A stretch of 64,000 bases of DNA from Oegoconia quadripuncta (lineage: Eukaryota; Arthropoda; Insecta; Lepidoptera; Autostichidae): positions 1,821,001 through 1,885,000 of the forward strand of contig OX438752.1 of the NCBI GenBank assembly GCA_949316235.1, read 5' to 3'. Under the pieces are notes generated by a model that was given only the letters and a program-made list of their open reading frames with translations, searched no databases and had not been told where the DNA came from. Made by a program: the position numbers and the translations under genes. Shown here piece by piece: positions 32,707-44,600 of the stretch; the stretch's first letter is position 1, and every line of letters starts with the position of its first letter.

Positions 32707-33126
32707 ACGCTAACAACTTCAAGAAGGATGCCAATCGTCGAATCCAAGTTGGCTTCTCGTCTAAAATACCTCAGTTGCCAGTGATGAGTTATGGCAATGA
32801 AGCGTGGTCTCTCACTATGGGTCTCTTAGAAAGCTCAAGGTCACAAAATGGGCTGTGGAGAGGGCGATGCTCTGCGTTTTACTGAATGAGGAATGAAAGG
32901 ATCCGTAGAAGAGTGAATCACATAGCTCAGCGGATAAGTAAGTTGAAGCAGCCGTAGGCAGGGCACTCACAGCTATTGGGGCAATAAAGCTTGATATCAC
33001 GCACTGGCAAGCGCATCGTATGACGTTCATCCATAAGAGGAAAGAATAACCTGATAAAGGTTGCTGGAAGTCAGTTGGATGCAGGCTGCTTCCAATTGGT
33101 CGCTCTTATCTATGGGAGAGGTCAAT
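32700..33126 (+). mobile_element. Degenerate RTE-type LINE 3' part
   Basis: Frames across the segment read YGNEAWSLTMGLLES, RIRRRVNHIAQRISKLK and NLIKVAGSQLDAGC, matching the RTE ORF2 C-terminal pattern (AETWSLTKGL ... AQRVAKLKW ... VAGSRWMQAA). It has multiple stops and ends where an H-family MITE is inserted. Confidence 0.65.
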
Positions 33127-33463
33127 GGCCCGTATTAATAAACCAATCTCAATACAACTCTTGAGGCTGTATCACCCGAGATGCGTCTTAAGAAGTTGAC
33201 GCTATCTCAAGCTCCGTGCTAATTTATCAAACAATCTTGAGGTCTACTCAGCTGAGATCACTTCTCAAGTATTCGCTTCAGCGGATGAATAATAGTCTTG
33301 AGTTTCATTTATTAATAAGTGAAACTCGACGCATCTCTCAATTGAGTACTACTTGAGGACGCACGTGCTGTTCAGGTCTCAAGTTAGGTTTATTAATCAA
33401 CACGTTTACTTGAGACCGGTCATAAGACTGTTCTCAATATTAAGAAAGGTTATAGTACGGGCC
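33127..33463 (-). mobile_element. Harbinger-like MITE (family H)
   Basis: Complete copy in inverse orientation with ends ggcccgtattaataaacc / tatagtacgggcc. Confidence 0.75.
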
Positions 33464-33740
33464 TATGTTCTGTTGCCTATGTTGATAACAAAATATGTCA
33501 TAATAATTTAAAATTTAAGAAAAATCTAAATCCATAACTAAAAATTGATTGATTTTTTATGAAAAGTAAAGGATTGAGTTTAATTTCAGCCATACATTTT
33601 GTATTGTAAAGATGTCTATCGACAGCTAAGAATTTTGTGCACTTGTTTATGCATTTAAGACGCAATTGTTAAGTGTATTAAGTTTATTTTTAACATTAAG
33701 TGCCTCGAAACTTAATAAAAAACATTCTCTACTTCTCAAA

Positions 33741-34417
33741 TGTCTGTCTGGGGTGCGTTCATGCACTAGCTTAAGTAAATTTTAGTCGAATGTAAAACCG
33801 ATCGCATCACACATGTGTTATTTGATGTTGATAGCGTCAGTGTCGCCAGTCACAATTTTTTGGTAGCGACCTTAACAATTGCTTAAAAGATGTAAATATA
33901 CTGGCCGTTGTATTAACAACACGCATTTCAATTAGGAGTAAAAATTAAATAAAACCAATCACAGACCTTATTAACTTTAAGCTGTAAGAAACTTAAAACA
34001 TCCTTCAAAAGTTTTCTACATATTACTAATCTGTGGTCAAAGTGACAGCCGGAGAAATTTTATCTTGCTCTCGAAGTAAATAAAATTTGTACTCTCTAAC
34101 GAAAATATTTCTATATTATATATAATAACTTCGGACTTTCTCTTCTGCTAAGAATCCTTTATTTTCATAACTGCAGACGTCCCTTGCGTCCCGTACTAAC
34201 TTGTGATATCCAACTATATACAACAAAAGTAAAATAATTGCAAAAGAAAAAGTCCGAAGTTTCGGCTGTCCGAAGCTATTTTCGTTAGAGAGTAGACCCC
34301 CTGGTCCTATCAAATTTAAACTTAAAGGGTAGTCAAATTTTCAGCCGTGGTGATTTGAGTTTGGGCGATGGATAATTTTCGCCTGGCGGGCATGCATGAA
34401 CGCACCCCCGGACTTGT
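33741..34417. mobile_element. Candidate DNA transposon remnant with nested MITE
   Basis: 'ctggggtgcgttcatgca' (about 33748) is inverted at about 34394-34414 (tgcatgaacgcacccccgg). 34090-34301 inside it is the second copy of the TACTCTCTAACG-ended MITE. No transposase is visible. Confidence 0.45.
34090..34301. mobile_element. MITE with TACTCTCTAACGAAAA termini
   Basis: The ends 'tactctctaacgaaaat' and 'attttcgttagagagta' are perfect inverted repeats. The body matches 31546-31765 in inverted orientation. Confidence 0.7.
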
Positions 34418-35610
34418 AACAGGGATGAAGAAATACGTATCAAGATTTCGTAAACCAATTTTAGAATTAAGTTAGGTAAATGTATGAAAAAATGTGATAA
34501 AGATATATATTGAACAATGCAGGGCCGCGGTGCTAGTGTTGGCCATAGGCCTTATTTGGAAATAGTATTATTATGTATGAAATTATAGATAAAATTGGAG
34601 GCCACACTCCTAGGAGTAACAGTACCTACTTAAAGCCCAGAAAATTTGGCAAGGGCAGGGGAGGGAGGTATACCAACGTGTGCGAAATTTTTTCGTCTTC
34701 ACTTAAGTATGTGGCAGTGTTGCCTACAGTTTTATTTATAACTTCATGATATTGTCTCTTTCGCTTTCTTAGAAATTGACTAAGAAGTGAGATGAAAGTA
34801 ATAATGATGGATTAAAAATAAAAAACCGAGAGAGACCCAATTCTTTTTCGGCGCGACATGCTCTGGAAATGTCAAGATGCTATGCATTTTCTGGTGAAAT
34901 CTGTTTATTTCGTCGAATAAATCTTAATTTACCCAATGAGGGGCGCCACTGGACGTAAAAAGTCCTGTTAAACCACTTTAAAAGAAAAAAAATACGAAAT
35001 TTCATTGAGGAATGCATTATTAGATACTTTCACCTCGTCGTTGATTTGAAATATTGGTTTCAAAGAGCATACTGTCTTTTTAGTCGTGCAGTCACGGGAA
35101 AAGTCTTTATATTTTTTCAATGCAAAAGTTGCAATAAATCATCGTTAAAAAAGATATCGATGCTACAGAGGTGCAAAATTTTATCTTCTATTTTGTAAAA
35201 GCTTTACGAATTTTATGTAATTTTATTTATATTGATCCGCATAAATAATATTATGCCTATTATGTATGCGTATGTAGGATGACATTTTAGCATAGACTTA
35301 CAATATTAAAAGCAGACCGAACTAAAGATTAATAGCGTGGCAAGTTTCATTACTGAATAAGTTACATTTGACGTACGAGCAAACGTCTAGAAATTGTATC
35401 GGTGTCGATTCGTTTGACACACGCTTTAAACTATTTATGCGAGTTATCCTTTTTTGACTACGACTACACAAAAGGGCGAGTTCTTACAAAATAGCATCTT
35501 CGAAGGTTATTGAGAGCATAGGCATGACAACTTAAAGATGAGAGTTCGTTATGATTTCTGAACGGACAGGAATAAAATGTCATGTCCTTTAAAAAAAAAG
35601 GATAGACTTC
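34418..35610. other. No gene recognised
   Basis: AT-rich intergenic DNA with only short random ORFs. I could not match it to any repeat in the window. Confidence 0.45.
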
Positions 35611-35615
35611 GGTCC

Positions 35616-35933
35616 GGCTTTTTGGCGGGAACTCGGCGAGTGAAGTAGCATTTTTCTTTATAGGTCTTAAAATTTGTGCATTCTAACTTTTGAAGCTAAT
35701 AATGGCAGAATATTGTGCAGCAAACGTTAGTGTTGGTGTACAGGTGAAGGGAAGTGTAAATTAAAGTGCGTAACGGAGCTTTCGGGTTCCCACAAGAAGC
35801 CGCCAAAATCTTTTGTAAAGCATTCTGCCACTTTATTGAAGAATGACTTGACCGTGACTAGACTCTGTATACGACGAATTACTTGTTTTGATTGAGACTG
35901 ACCTATAAACTGAAGAAATAAGATAAATAAAAA
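35616..35933 (+). repeat. Retroposon family R, 3'-truncated copy
   Basis: It begins 'ggctttttggcgggaactcg' and runs collinear with 59459-59855 until 'agaaataagataaataa', lacking the distal 60 bp and poly(A). Confidence 0.7.
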
Positions 35934-36014
35934 TTTTCACTCGAAACTGGCAGTAATGTCCCTCGACAATGAGGTTGACTGGTTGCCATCCTCAAAAATA
36001 AGAAGAAGAAGACT

Positions 36015-36140
36015 TCGGTCCGTATTTCAGAACGTTGACCAAGCGTAGTTCTGCGTTTGATCATAGTTAGAGATGACGCTATACAAGTTACATAAAGCTG
36101 TCCCTTCGCTACTTGAGTAACATTCTGTAATGCGGAAGTT
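36015..36140. mobile_element. Foldback repeat B, second copy
   Basis: 'gtatttcagaac' and 'cttgagtaacattctgtaat' match 21597-21735. It is adjacent to a short H-type MITE. Confidence 0.5.
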
Positions 36141-36142
36141 AA

Positions 36143-36287
36143 GCCCGTATTAATAAACCGTTCTCAAGATTGACATGGCCTCAAGTTGACGCTTGAGAAT
36201 CTGTTGCATATTAAAACAGCATTAGAAAAACTAGTCTTGAGCCTGAGTCGCGATCTCAATCTCAAGAACCATTTATTAATACGTGCC
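36143..36287. mobile_element. Short H-related MITE variant
   Basis: Ends gcccgtattaataaaccg / attaatacgtgcc, flanked by TAA/TTA. Internal 'gagtcgcgatctcaatctca' is shared with 21412-21594. Confidence 0.6.
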
Positions 36288-36468
36288 TTAGTCTAAATTT
36301 AGGTCAAGCATGTGTCGACACCATTGTCAGACTTATCAAGTACCCATTTTTTATTTTGTTTGGATTTAAGCAATATTTGTTAAAAAGATGTATATTAATG
36401 TGCCAAAATTTATTACAAGTCTATGCTTTTTAGTCAGTATCAGATCATTATGTACCTACTTGTTATTA

Positions 36469-36737
36469 TATACCGTGTAACGGTTAAGTGTAGTCATATT
36501 TTAAGGGCTTGTTCTACCCATCAATACGAACAACTTTTACTATGGGGGCAACTTCGAAATCGCGAAAAAAAAATGAGCTGTTCCATAGAAAATTTCAATA
36601 ACCTCCCGATGCAATGTATGAAACAGCTGATTTTTTTTTCGCGATTTCGAAGTTGCCCCCATAGTAAAAGTTGTTCGTATTGATGGGTAGAACAAGCCCT
36701 TAAAATAGGACTACACTTAACCGTTACACAGTGTATA
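36469..36737. mobile_element. Near-perfect hairpin MITE (about 112-bp arms)
   Basis: Arms 36471-36582 and 36624-36737 are almost exact inverted copies. The outer end is 'ccgtgtaacggttaagtgta' and the inner part is 'tcgcgaaaaaaaaa'. The loop is about 40 bp. Confidence 0.85.
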
Positions 36738-36911
36738 ATGAATGATAATAAATATTTATAGTGAATTTGTGAAATTCCACGTTGAGATTGTATTTGAAAT
36801 TTTAGTGTAAATTTTATTTGAGTGTAAGGGTGAAATCTATAGACCAAAGTGAATTACAGAGCAACAAACCTGAATATTTGGCAATTTGTTTGGTGTAGCA
36901 GTCAGAATACT

Positions 36912-37168
36912 ATATCATATCTTTGCACATACACACAACGCCATCTAGGTCCACAGTAAGCATCTAGGCTTGTGTTATCGACACCAGATGGCTGATAAAC
37001 TACATAAATACATATTTTTTTTTTGTAAATAAATACATATATAAAATAAAAAACATTCATAACTCGGGAACACATGTCTGTATTCATCATACAAACATGC
37101 CCCTAGCGGGATTGGAACCCGCGACATTTTTCGGTCAGAGTTTCTAACCACTACACCTAATAGTCGTC
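36912..37168 (-). repeat. SINE family 3 copy
   Basis: Minus-strand copy with tRNA-like head at about 37100-37168 (B box gggttccaatcccgc, one change). Confidence 0.75.
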
Positions 37169-37599
37169 AATGTAACATATTCTATAATATAGTTAATATC
37201 TTGAACCATTCCAAAATTGCGAGAAAGGTATTACAGTGTGTTATTACTCTAATTCCTTTCTCGGAATAACACATGATTTATTGATGTAAATTGCTTCGTG
37301 AAACGTAACGTCATTATGTGACAAATGCTTTTGACGTGCCTTAATATTTTCTAAGTAATCGACTTTCTCAAGGTACGGTTGTAAGTGTTGATTATAAATC
37401 CCATTATTGTCAACATCGACTTAGCTCTCAAGATAAGTCAATGTGCGTTCTACAGATTTCACCCTAAGAAAATACCGTCACAGATGTATTTTATGATGCC
37501 TTTACAATTTATGTGTAAATATAGTTAGTGTTCTATTATTGTTACATGTGTTATTTATCACCTTATCCAAAGTCATTCGGGTTAAAATAATCATTAACC

Positions 37600-37915
37600 G
37601 CCTCCGTGGAATGTAAACAACATTGGGTTTACGATGCGGAGGTCGCGGGTCGATCCCCAGCGAGGTACATGTTTAAGTACTCGATTTGGTTGGTGGTAGG
37701 GCATTTTAATTGTCCGCCTGGGCTAGCTACCACCATCTTATCTAAATCTCCCGCCAAGCAGCAATATTAATAGCATTGTTGTGTTCCGGTTGTCAGAGAT
37801 AAGATAGCTAGTCCCCCAAATCTGTTGGGGTTTCCGTGTCAGTACGCTTCCACCTTCGACCTCATCTTCACTTAACATCAGGTGTGATTAAGGTCAAGTA
37901 CCAACCCGTGGAGCA
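37600..37915 (+). repeat. SINE family 1 copy
   Basis: Near full-length: head cgcctccgtggaatgtaaac, body 'ctagctaccaccatcttatc', 3' end 'aagtaccaacccgtgg'. Confidence 0.85.
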
Positions 37916-38218
37916 TTAAAAAAAATCTATCTAGGTTTTTGTGACACCTGTAAATATATATTTGTAACATTTTAAATAAATACTAATTCCCACGGAGAAC
38001 TGAATCGTTGGTCACCACACGGGTTTGCGACAGACACCGATTGGTAAAAAAATAAATAAATTTGAAATATCCACAAAGCGATCGAGAATTGGAAGTATTT
38101 CTGTATTTGCCACAAAGGCAAACCCTCAAAAGCCGCTGTGGTGGAGATGTCAAGCCTCATTAATGTAAATATTTTCTCATGGGCAAAAATAATACATACA
38201 TTTATTTTTAAATAAAAC

Positions 38219-38627
38219 GCGGCTTTTTGGCGGGATCTCGGCGAGTGAAGTTGCAATTTTCTTTATAATTCTTATAATTTGTGCATTCTGACTTTTGAAG
38301 CTTAATAATGGCAGGATATTGTGCAGCAAAAGTTAGTGATGGTGAACAAGTGAAGGGAAGTGTAAATTAAGGTGCGTAACGAAGTTTTCGGGTTCCCACA
38401 AGAAGCCGCCAAAATCTCTTGTAAAGCATTCTGCCACTTTATTGAAAAGAATGACTTGACCGTGCTAGACTCTGTATACGCCAAGTATACGACGAATTAC
38501 TTTTTTTGACTGAGACTGGCTAATAAATTGAAGAAATAAGATAAATAAGACATGGCTGTATGGGCTTAGATTTCTTTGCCTTCTCCGAAAGGAGAGAATA
38601 AAACGAAAAATAAAATAAAAAAAAAAA
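38219..38627 (+). repeat. Retroposon family R, full-length copy beside ELP2
   Basis: Collinear with 59459-59855 and ends in an A-rich tail (38601-38627). That tail lies 11 bp from the ELP2 stop codon and on the opposite strand. Confidence 0.8.
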
Positions 38628-38628
38628 C

Positions 38629-38634
38629 TTTATT
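38629..38634 (-). terminator. ELP2: Polyadenylation signal of ELP2 (AATAAA)
   Basis: On the minus strand AATAAA starts 3 nt after the TAG stop (38640-38638). The next bases are the T-run from the retroposon tail, so any 3' UTR is very short or read from the repeat. Confidence 0.5.
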
Positions 38635-38637
38635 TAT

Positions 38638-41600
38638 CTAATTTAACGATAACAACGAAACAGTTACACTGTAAATCCTAACTAAATGATCACTGCCACA
38701 ACTAGCCAATAGAACTTCGTTGTCCTCACCTTCTTCCATCTTGGGTTTGAATGCTAACCTCTTCACGGTTAGGTGGTGGGACGAGCTGTGAACAAGTTGT
38801 ATGTATTTATGTCGAGAAAAATATAATATAGAGACGTGAGGTTGTCAGATGACAATAGTCAAAAATTCTTAATCATTTACTGTAATACACAATTGAAAAT
38901 TGTGGGTCTTTACCTATGAAATTGGAGATTTTATAATTATGTACAAATCCTGCGATTTTCAAAGCTATATCCAAATTTATTTTTTATATGGAAAATGGAA
39001 TATTATTTCAAGGTTTCATATGAAATATTTTTTAATTTCTGGGCCAAATCACATAATAAAAAAATTTTAACAGAGCTCTTTTCATGTGCTCCCCATAATC
39101 ATTTCTTAGATTCGCTGAAACTTTTATAAAGAGGTTACTTTTAAATATTAACGCTGCCTATACTTAACTTAATGTTATTCGATAATACACACAAATTATT
39201 ATTTTATATTAATTATTTTGTTGGTACACAAGGTACACTTAAAATAGTCACACGATTTACATTTTTACAAATTTTATTTAGTTTGCAATGTTCATAATTG
39301 TAAATAAGTTGCCAGTTTCAAAATTAGCAAAGCATTGTGCAACCAATTGCTGGTATCTGATTGAGCTGAAATTTGTCTTGCTAAAAATGCTACTAGTGGT
39401 CACCCATCCAAGGACTGACCGCACCAGACACTGCTTAACTTCGCTAATCGAAACGAATATACCACTATTGGTTATACCGTGACTTCACTCACCTATTATC
39501 CAGTTCTCGTAACAAAGTCCAACCGCCATCGAATTCGTACACCCTGATGCCGCCGCTATCGAAGCCGGCGGCGATTATTCTAGAACCTTCTAGAAGAAGC
39601 GGCGCGAATGCTAGCGCCGTCACAGAGGCGCTGGGCAGCTCCAGAGGCTTACCGAGAAGAGAATAGTCGCCGAGGGAAGTGTTGGATGGGGTGTGGGTGT
39701 TGGACCAGAGGCATATCTGGAAGGAAGGTAGACGGGTTTGACTCAGCTGTAAGTGGTCTGGAAGCTTGCTGTTTAACGACCGATTGGTGTAGTGGACAGT
39801 AAACCTGTCAGCTAAACCAACGGTTGCGAGATCGAATTCCGCGAGCGGTAAATGTTCGTGTGAATCAAATCAAAAATGCTTTATTTTGTAGGTACACAGG
39901 GTACACTTAAAATAGTCAGATTTTACATTTGTAAAGCTACTGCTTGTTCAAAAGGCAATTTTCCCCTGAGAAGAACAAGCAAGAAAGTCGAGAGGTTGCT
40001 CTTTTTTAAAAAAGGTTTTTATATTACAAAATTATTAATTATTATTTTATATTAATATTTCATTATTAATAGTGAAATGGCCTGGTTATGCCCATGAATG
40101 TTTATCATCTAAATAATCTGATATTTTTTAATACATACATAATGTCACGCCTGTTTCCCGTAGGGGTAGGCAGAGACCACAGACTTCCACTTGCTACAAT
40201 CCTGACACACCTCTTCTGCTTCCTTCAGAGAAGAGATATTTTATAATATGCTTTCTTAATAAGTTTCTGTTTTATAGTATCTTTAAATTTATTGAAAGGA
40301 AGATTTTGTATATCAACAGGAACCTTATTGAAAAAGCGTAAGCCCTTTGAATGAATTACTGACTTTGCGGAGGCGACTTATGTGACCTGCAAGTTTATCT
40401 TTATTTCTTGTATTGAAATCATGTTTATCACTAATTTTCCTAAATGATGCTATATTTTTTTTTACATATATTAGATTTTCAAAAATGTACTGGGGACGAA
40501 AAGGTTAGAATATTATACTCTTTAAATCTGTTTCTAAGTGACACTGCAGGTCTCAATTGATAAATGGGCGAATAAGAACATTTATTCCCGAGTCATGGAT
40601 ATTTATACACTATGTACTGCGTATAAGGGACAACCCGACATTCCATTTATGGGTATGTTACTTAATACAAAATACATCGAAATCCATATTAAAGTATCTT
40701 ATTTACTTCGATCGTAAATAAATATCCAAATAAATGTAAGATAAGATAAGATAAATCGTTTATTTGCGAGAATACAGTAGTATCATAGATCGTATTTCTT
40801 ATAAAAGCTCATTGTATTCAATCTGGAAACAGACATGCAAATATTAGTCAGTGACTCTATAAAACAAAATTAAAAAAATTAAAAAATACAACAAAAGATG
40901 CAATTACATAATAGAGTCGATACATGAACTAATGAATATGGATGTCAAAAACAATTACACATGATTATATTTTCCTATATTCCATATATTCCTTGACACT
41001 GTAAAAACAGTGCTCGAGAAGCCACTTAGTCAGGTTCGATCTGAAGGAATTTCCATGCAGCGATTTTAAAAGAGAAGGAAGATTTAAAAGAAAATTACTC
41101 TTAACGCACACTATACAAATTTACACGGCTAATGACTGATTGGTAGGATAGTAGATGGCGTAATTCATTCTCTAACTTGATGCAACGTTGGTAGTTTATC
41201 AATTACATTTAAGAGAAAGCTTACACTAAAATATTTTACATATCTCTTGCTCTGTAAGTAGTCACTTACTTCCCTGAATGCCGGGGTGTATGGATGTCAT
41301 TACAGCATAGGTTTCAAAACCTACCATGTAATGTTAGCATTACAGCATAGGTTTTGGAATTTGAAAAAAGAACTGTCATACTCATACTGCAAGAAGAATA
41401 TTTTTAAAAAGTAATTTTTTTTCTCGGTATCGATTATTTACTCGAATCGGGATCGAGACAATTTATATTAGAATTTATGAAGATTTTATTTTAAATATCG
41501 AACTATTTGTTTCGCAGTCACATCGTATGTTAGTTGAAATCGATTTAAAAATCAAACTGGCCAGCACGATTTGACGCGCTTGCGTGCCATAAAATCGTGA

Positions 41601-44600
41601 AGAGTAAAAAAGGCAGCCGACTAGCTAGGCGCGAAAGTAAATTTTTCGTGTTTTGGAGTTCTTTCTCAAAAGTTTTGATAAATGTCAAGTGACGAAGACA
41701 TGGATCTAACCCCCGATTTTATAAAAGAACAAGCAAAAACAGTTTTAGAAAATCTATTAACCTAAAAAGAACTATTACCTAATATTCTTAAAAAGGACTT
41801 GACCATATCTTTTACAAATTGTTCTAATTTTACTATTAATTTTGATTAAATACACATGTTTCTCTTTAATAAATGTTCATAGGAACCTGCTTTCTTATTT
41901 TTACTTACCTCACAATCGATATGTAAAGCAGAGTGTTTATCTCGGGTGTAAGCATCCATTGCATGGGCTAATTAGCGCCCTCACTGCGCTCGGGCGCCAA
42001 AAACCTCGTATGCAATTGATGTCATACAGCCCTTGGTTAACAATCTACTATAATTAATTTGTTTGAAAAAAATAACTTATTTATTTCTTCTATTAATATA
42101 AAAAATCGACTAGTTATTAGGGTACCTTTTTCTCTCCTCCTATCGGGAGGGCAACCCACTAAACTAAACCCCGCGGCGACCTTCTTCGGCAGTAGGGAGG
42201 ACCTGGGAACGCATAAGCGTGTGACGTTTTCAATTTTTATCCTACGAATGATTTTGTACCCCGCTGGGGATCGAAGCCGAGACCTTCATCTACTAAACCT
42301 TACGTCGTTTACATTACGTTCAAACATACCTTGCCATCCCTAGATCCAGTTCCAAACATTTTTCCATCAGGTGCCCAGGCGCAGCACCAAATTATCCTCG
42401 TGTGGACTCCATTAGTCTTGTCCGTGGAAGCCACGACGTGGAACTTGTCTTCCTTCCTCTGGTAAAGGGTCCACCTTCTGTCGCGAGATACAGAGAGCAA
42501 CTCTTGACTGTCAGGCGAGAAAGCCAGCTGCGTGACTGTTAACTGATGGGAGACCAGCTTTTGTATCTGTTTCCATGTTGACGTTTCCCTGATGTTAAAA
42601 TAAAAATCGTTACATTTTTTTTAATATATATTTCAGACACTTACACCAATCATCTAGTCCCAAACTAAGCAAATTTTGTACTATGGATACTAGATAACGG
42701 ATAAACATACATAAATATTTATATAAACAACCATGACTCAGGAATAAATATTCATATTCATCACACAAACATTTTACCCGTCGCGGGATTCGAACCCGCA
42801 ACCGTTGGTTTCGCTGACAGGGTCACTATCCACTACACCAATCGGTCGTCAATTAAGTCGTCAAAGTTATTTGAATAACGTTATCACGTTATAACAGTTT
42901 TACTATTATAATGCTGATTAAAAAGAAATGTTTAAATCAGTACCTTAAAATAACAATCAATGAGGTATCGGGGGTCTCCTTTTAAGTATAAAATACCTGT
43001 GTTAGGAGGCTCGGCTCTTCCATTACTAAGGCCCGTATTAATAAACCGTTCTCAAGATTGAGAACAGTCTTGTGACCGGTCTCAAGTAAACGTGTTGATT
43101 AATAAACCTAACTTGAGACCTGAAAAGCACGTGCATACTCAAGCAGTACTCACTTGAGAGGTGCGCGTATTAATAAACGAAACTCATGACTATCATTCAT
43201 TCGCCGCTGAGGCGAATACTTGAGAAGTGATCTCAGCTGAGTAGACCTCAACATGGGTTTATAAATTAGCACGGACCTTGAGATTGCGTCAACTTCTTAA
43301 GACTCATCTCGGGTGATGCAGCCTCAATACTTGTTTTGAGATTGGCTTATTAATACGGGCCTAAATGTCAAATATTTGTCCGATTAAGGTGAAGGTGAAA
43401 TAGGTTAATATTATGCTACTTATAAAATAAGAATGAAATAAGAATGTAAAAACGAATTTGTTATGTATGTGTGTATGTATGAGTGTGTGTGTGTGTGTGT
43501 GTGTGTGTATGAATGAGTATGAATGAGTATGAGTGTATGAGTGTGTATATATTTATAGTGCATCTGCAGCCTGACGATAGGGAAATGAGGGGTTTGTTTG
43601 AAGTGTGTATTTAATTGATAAAAACAAAATGGTAGATAGTGCTAACGTTAAATAGTCACTTCCGGTTGTTTTCAATTGAAGGCGTTAAGCTTAGTCGATG
43701 GCCAACAGGGGCGGCTTAAAAACACCGACTAGTGATCACACTAGTCTGACAAAAACACCGACTAGTGATCACACTAGTCTGACAAAAACACCGACTAGTG
43801 ATCACACTAGTCTGACAAAAACACCGACTAGTGATCACACTGGTCTGACAAAAACACCGACTAGTGATCACACTGGTCCGAAAAAAACCACCGACTAGTG
43901 ATCACAATGGTCTGACAAAAACACCGACTAGAAGTCACACTAGTCTGACAAAAACCCCGACTAGTGATCACACTGGTCTGACAAAAACACCAACACCGAC
44001 TAGTGATCACACTGGTCTGACAAAAACACCAACACCGACTAGTGATCACACTAGTCTGATAAAAACACCGACTAGTGATCACACTGATCTGACAAAAACA
44101 CCGACTAGTGATCACACTGGTCTGACAAAAACCCACCAACCCACAGTGGGTTTGCGTGGTGGATTATCGCCCATAACCTCTGCCAAACACTGGATGTGTA
44201 AGGATGTTGATTACACCAGAAATATGTTTGAATTTAGTTTGTATGGAAAATCGATTTACCCACACCCATCTCTATGGTGATAACGTTATTTATAAAAACA
44301 GGTAATAAGTGATAACGTTACGATAACGATATTATAACACTAAACAATAGATTCGGAGGTCGCTGGTTCGATCCCCAGATCCCCAGCATTTTAACCGTAA
44401 GCTTGGCTAGCTACCACCATCTTACTAAATCTGCCACCAAACAGCAATGTTAATAGCAGTGTTGTGTTCCGGTTGCGAGAGATAAGATAGCCAATCCCCC
44501 AAATATGTTGGGGTTTCCGGGTCAGTACGCTTCCAACTTCGGCCTCATCTTCACTTAACATCAGGTGTGATTGAGGTCAAGTACTAATCCGTTGTGTATA

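Noticed and set aside
36521..36847. Two similar ORFs (36423-36683 plus, 36521-36847 minus)
   Set aside because: They read the two arms of one palindromic MITE.
43722..44130. CRISPR-like array of 12 repeats
   Set aside because: Units are contiguous 33-bp tandem copies with no unique spacers, in a eukaryotic intron.
43861..44280. 138-codon (+) and 92-codon (-) ORFs as genes
   Set aside because: Both are by-products of a 33-bp minisatellite with a unit length divisible by three.
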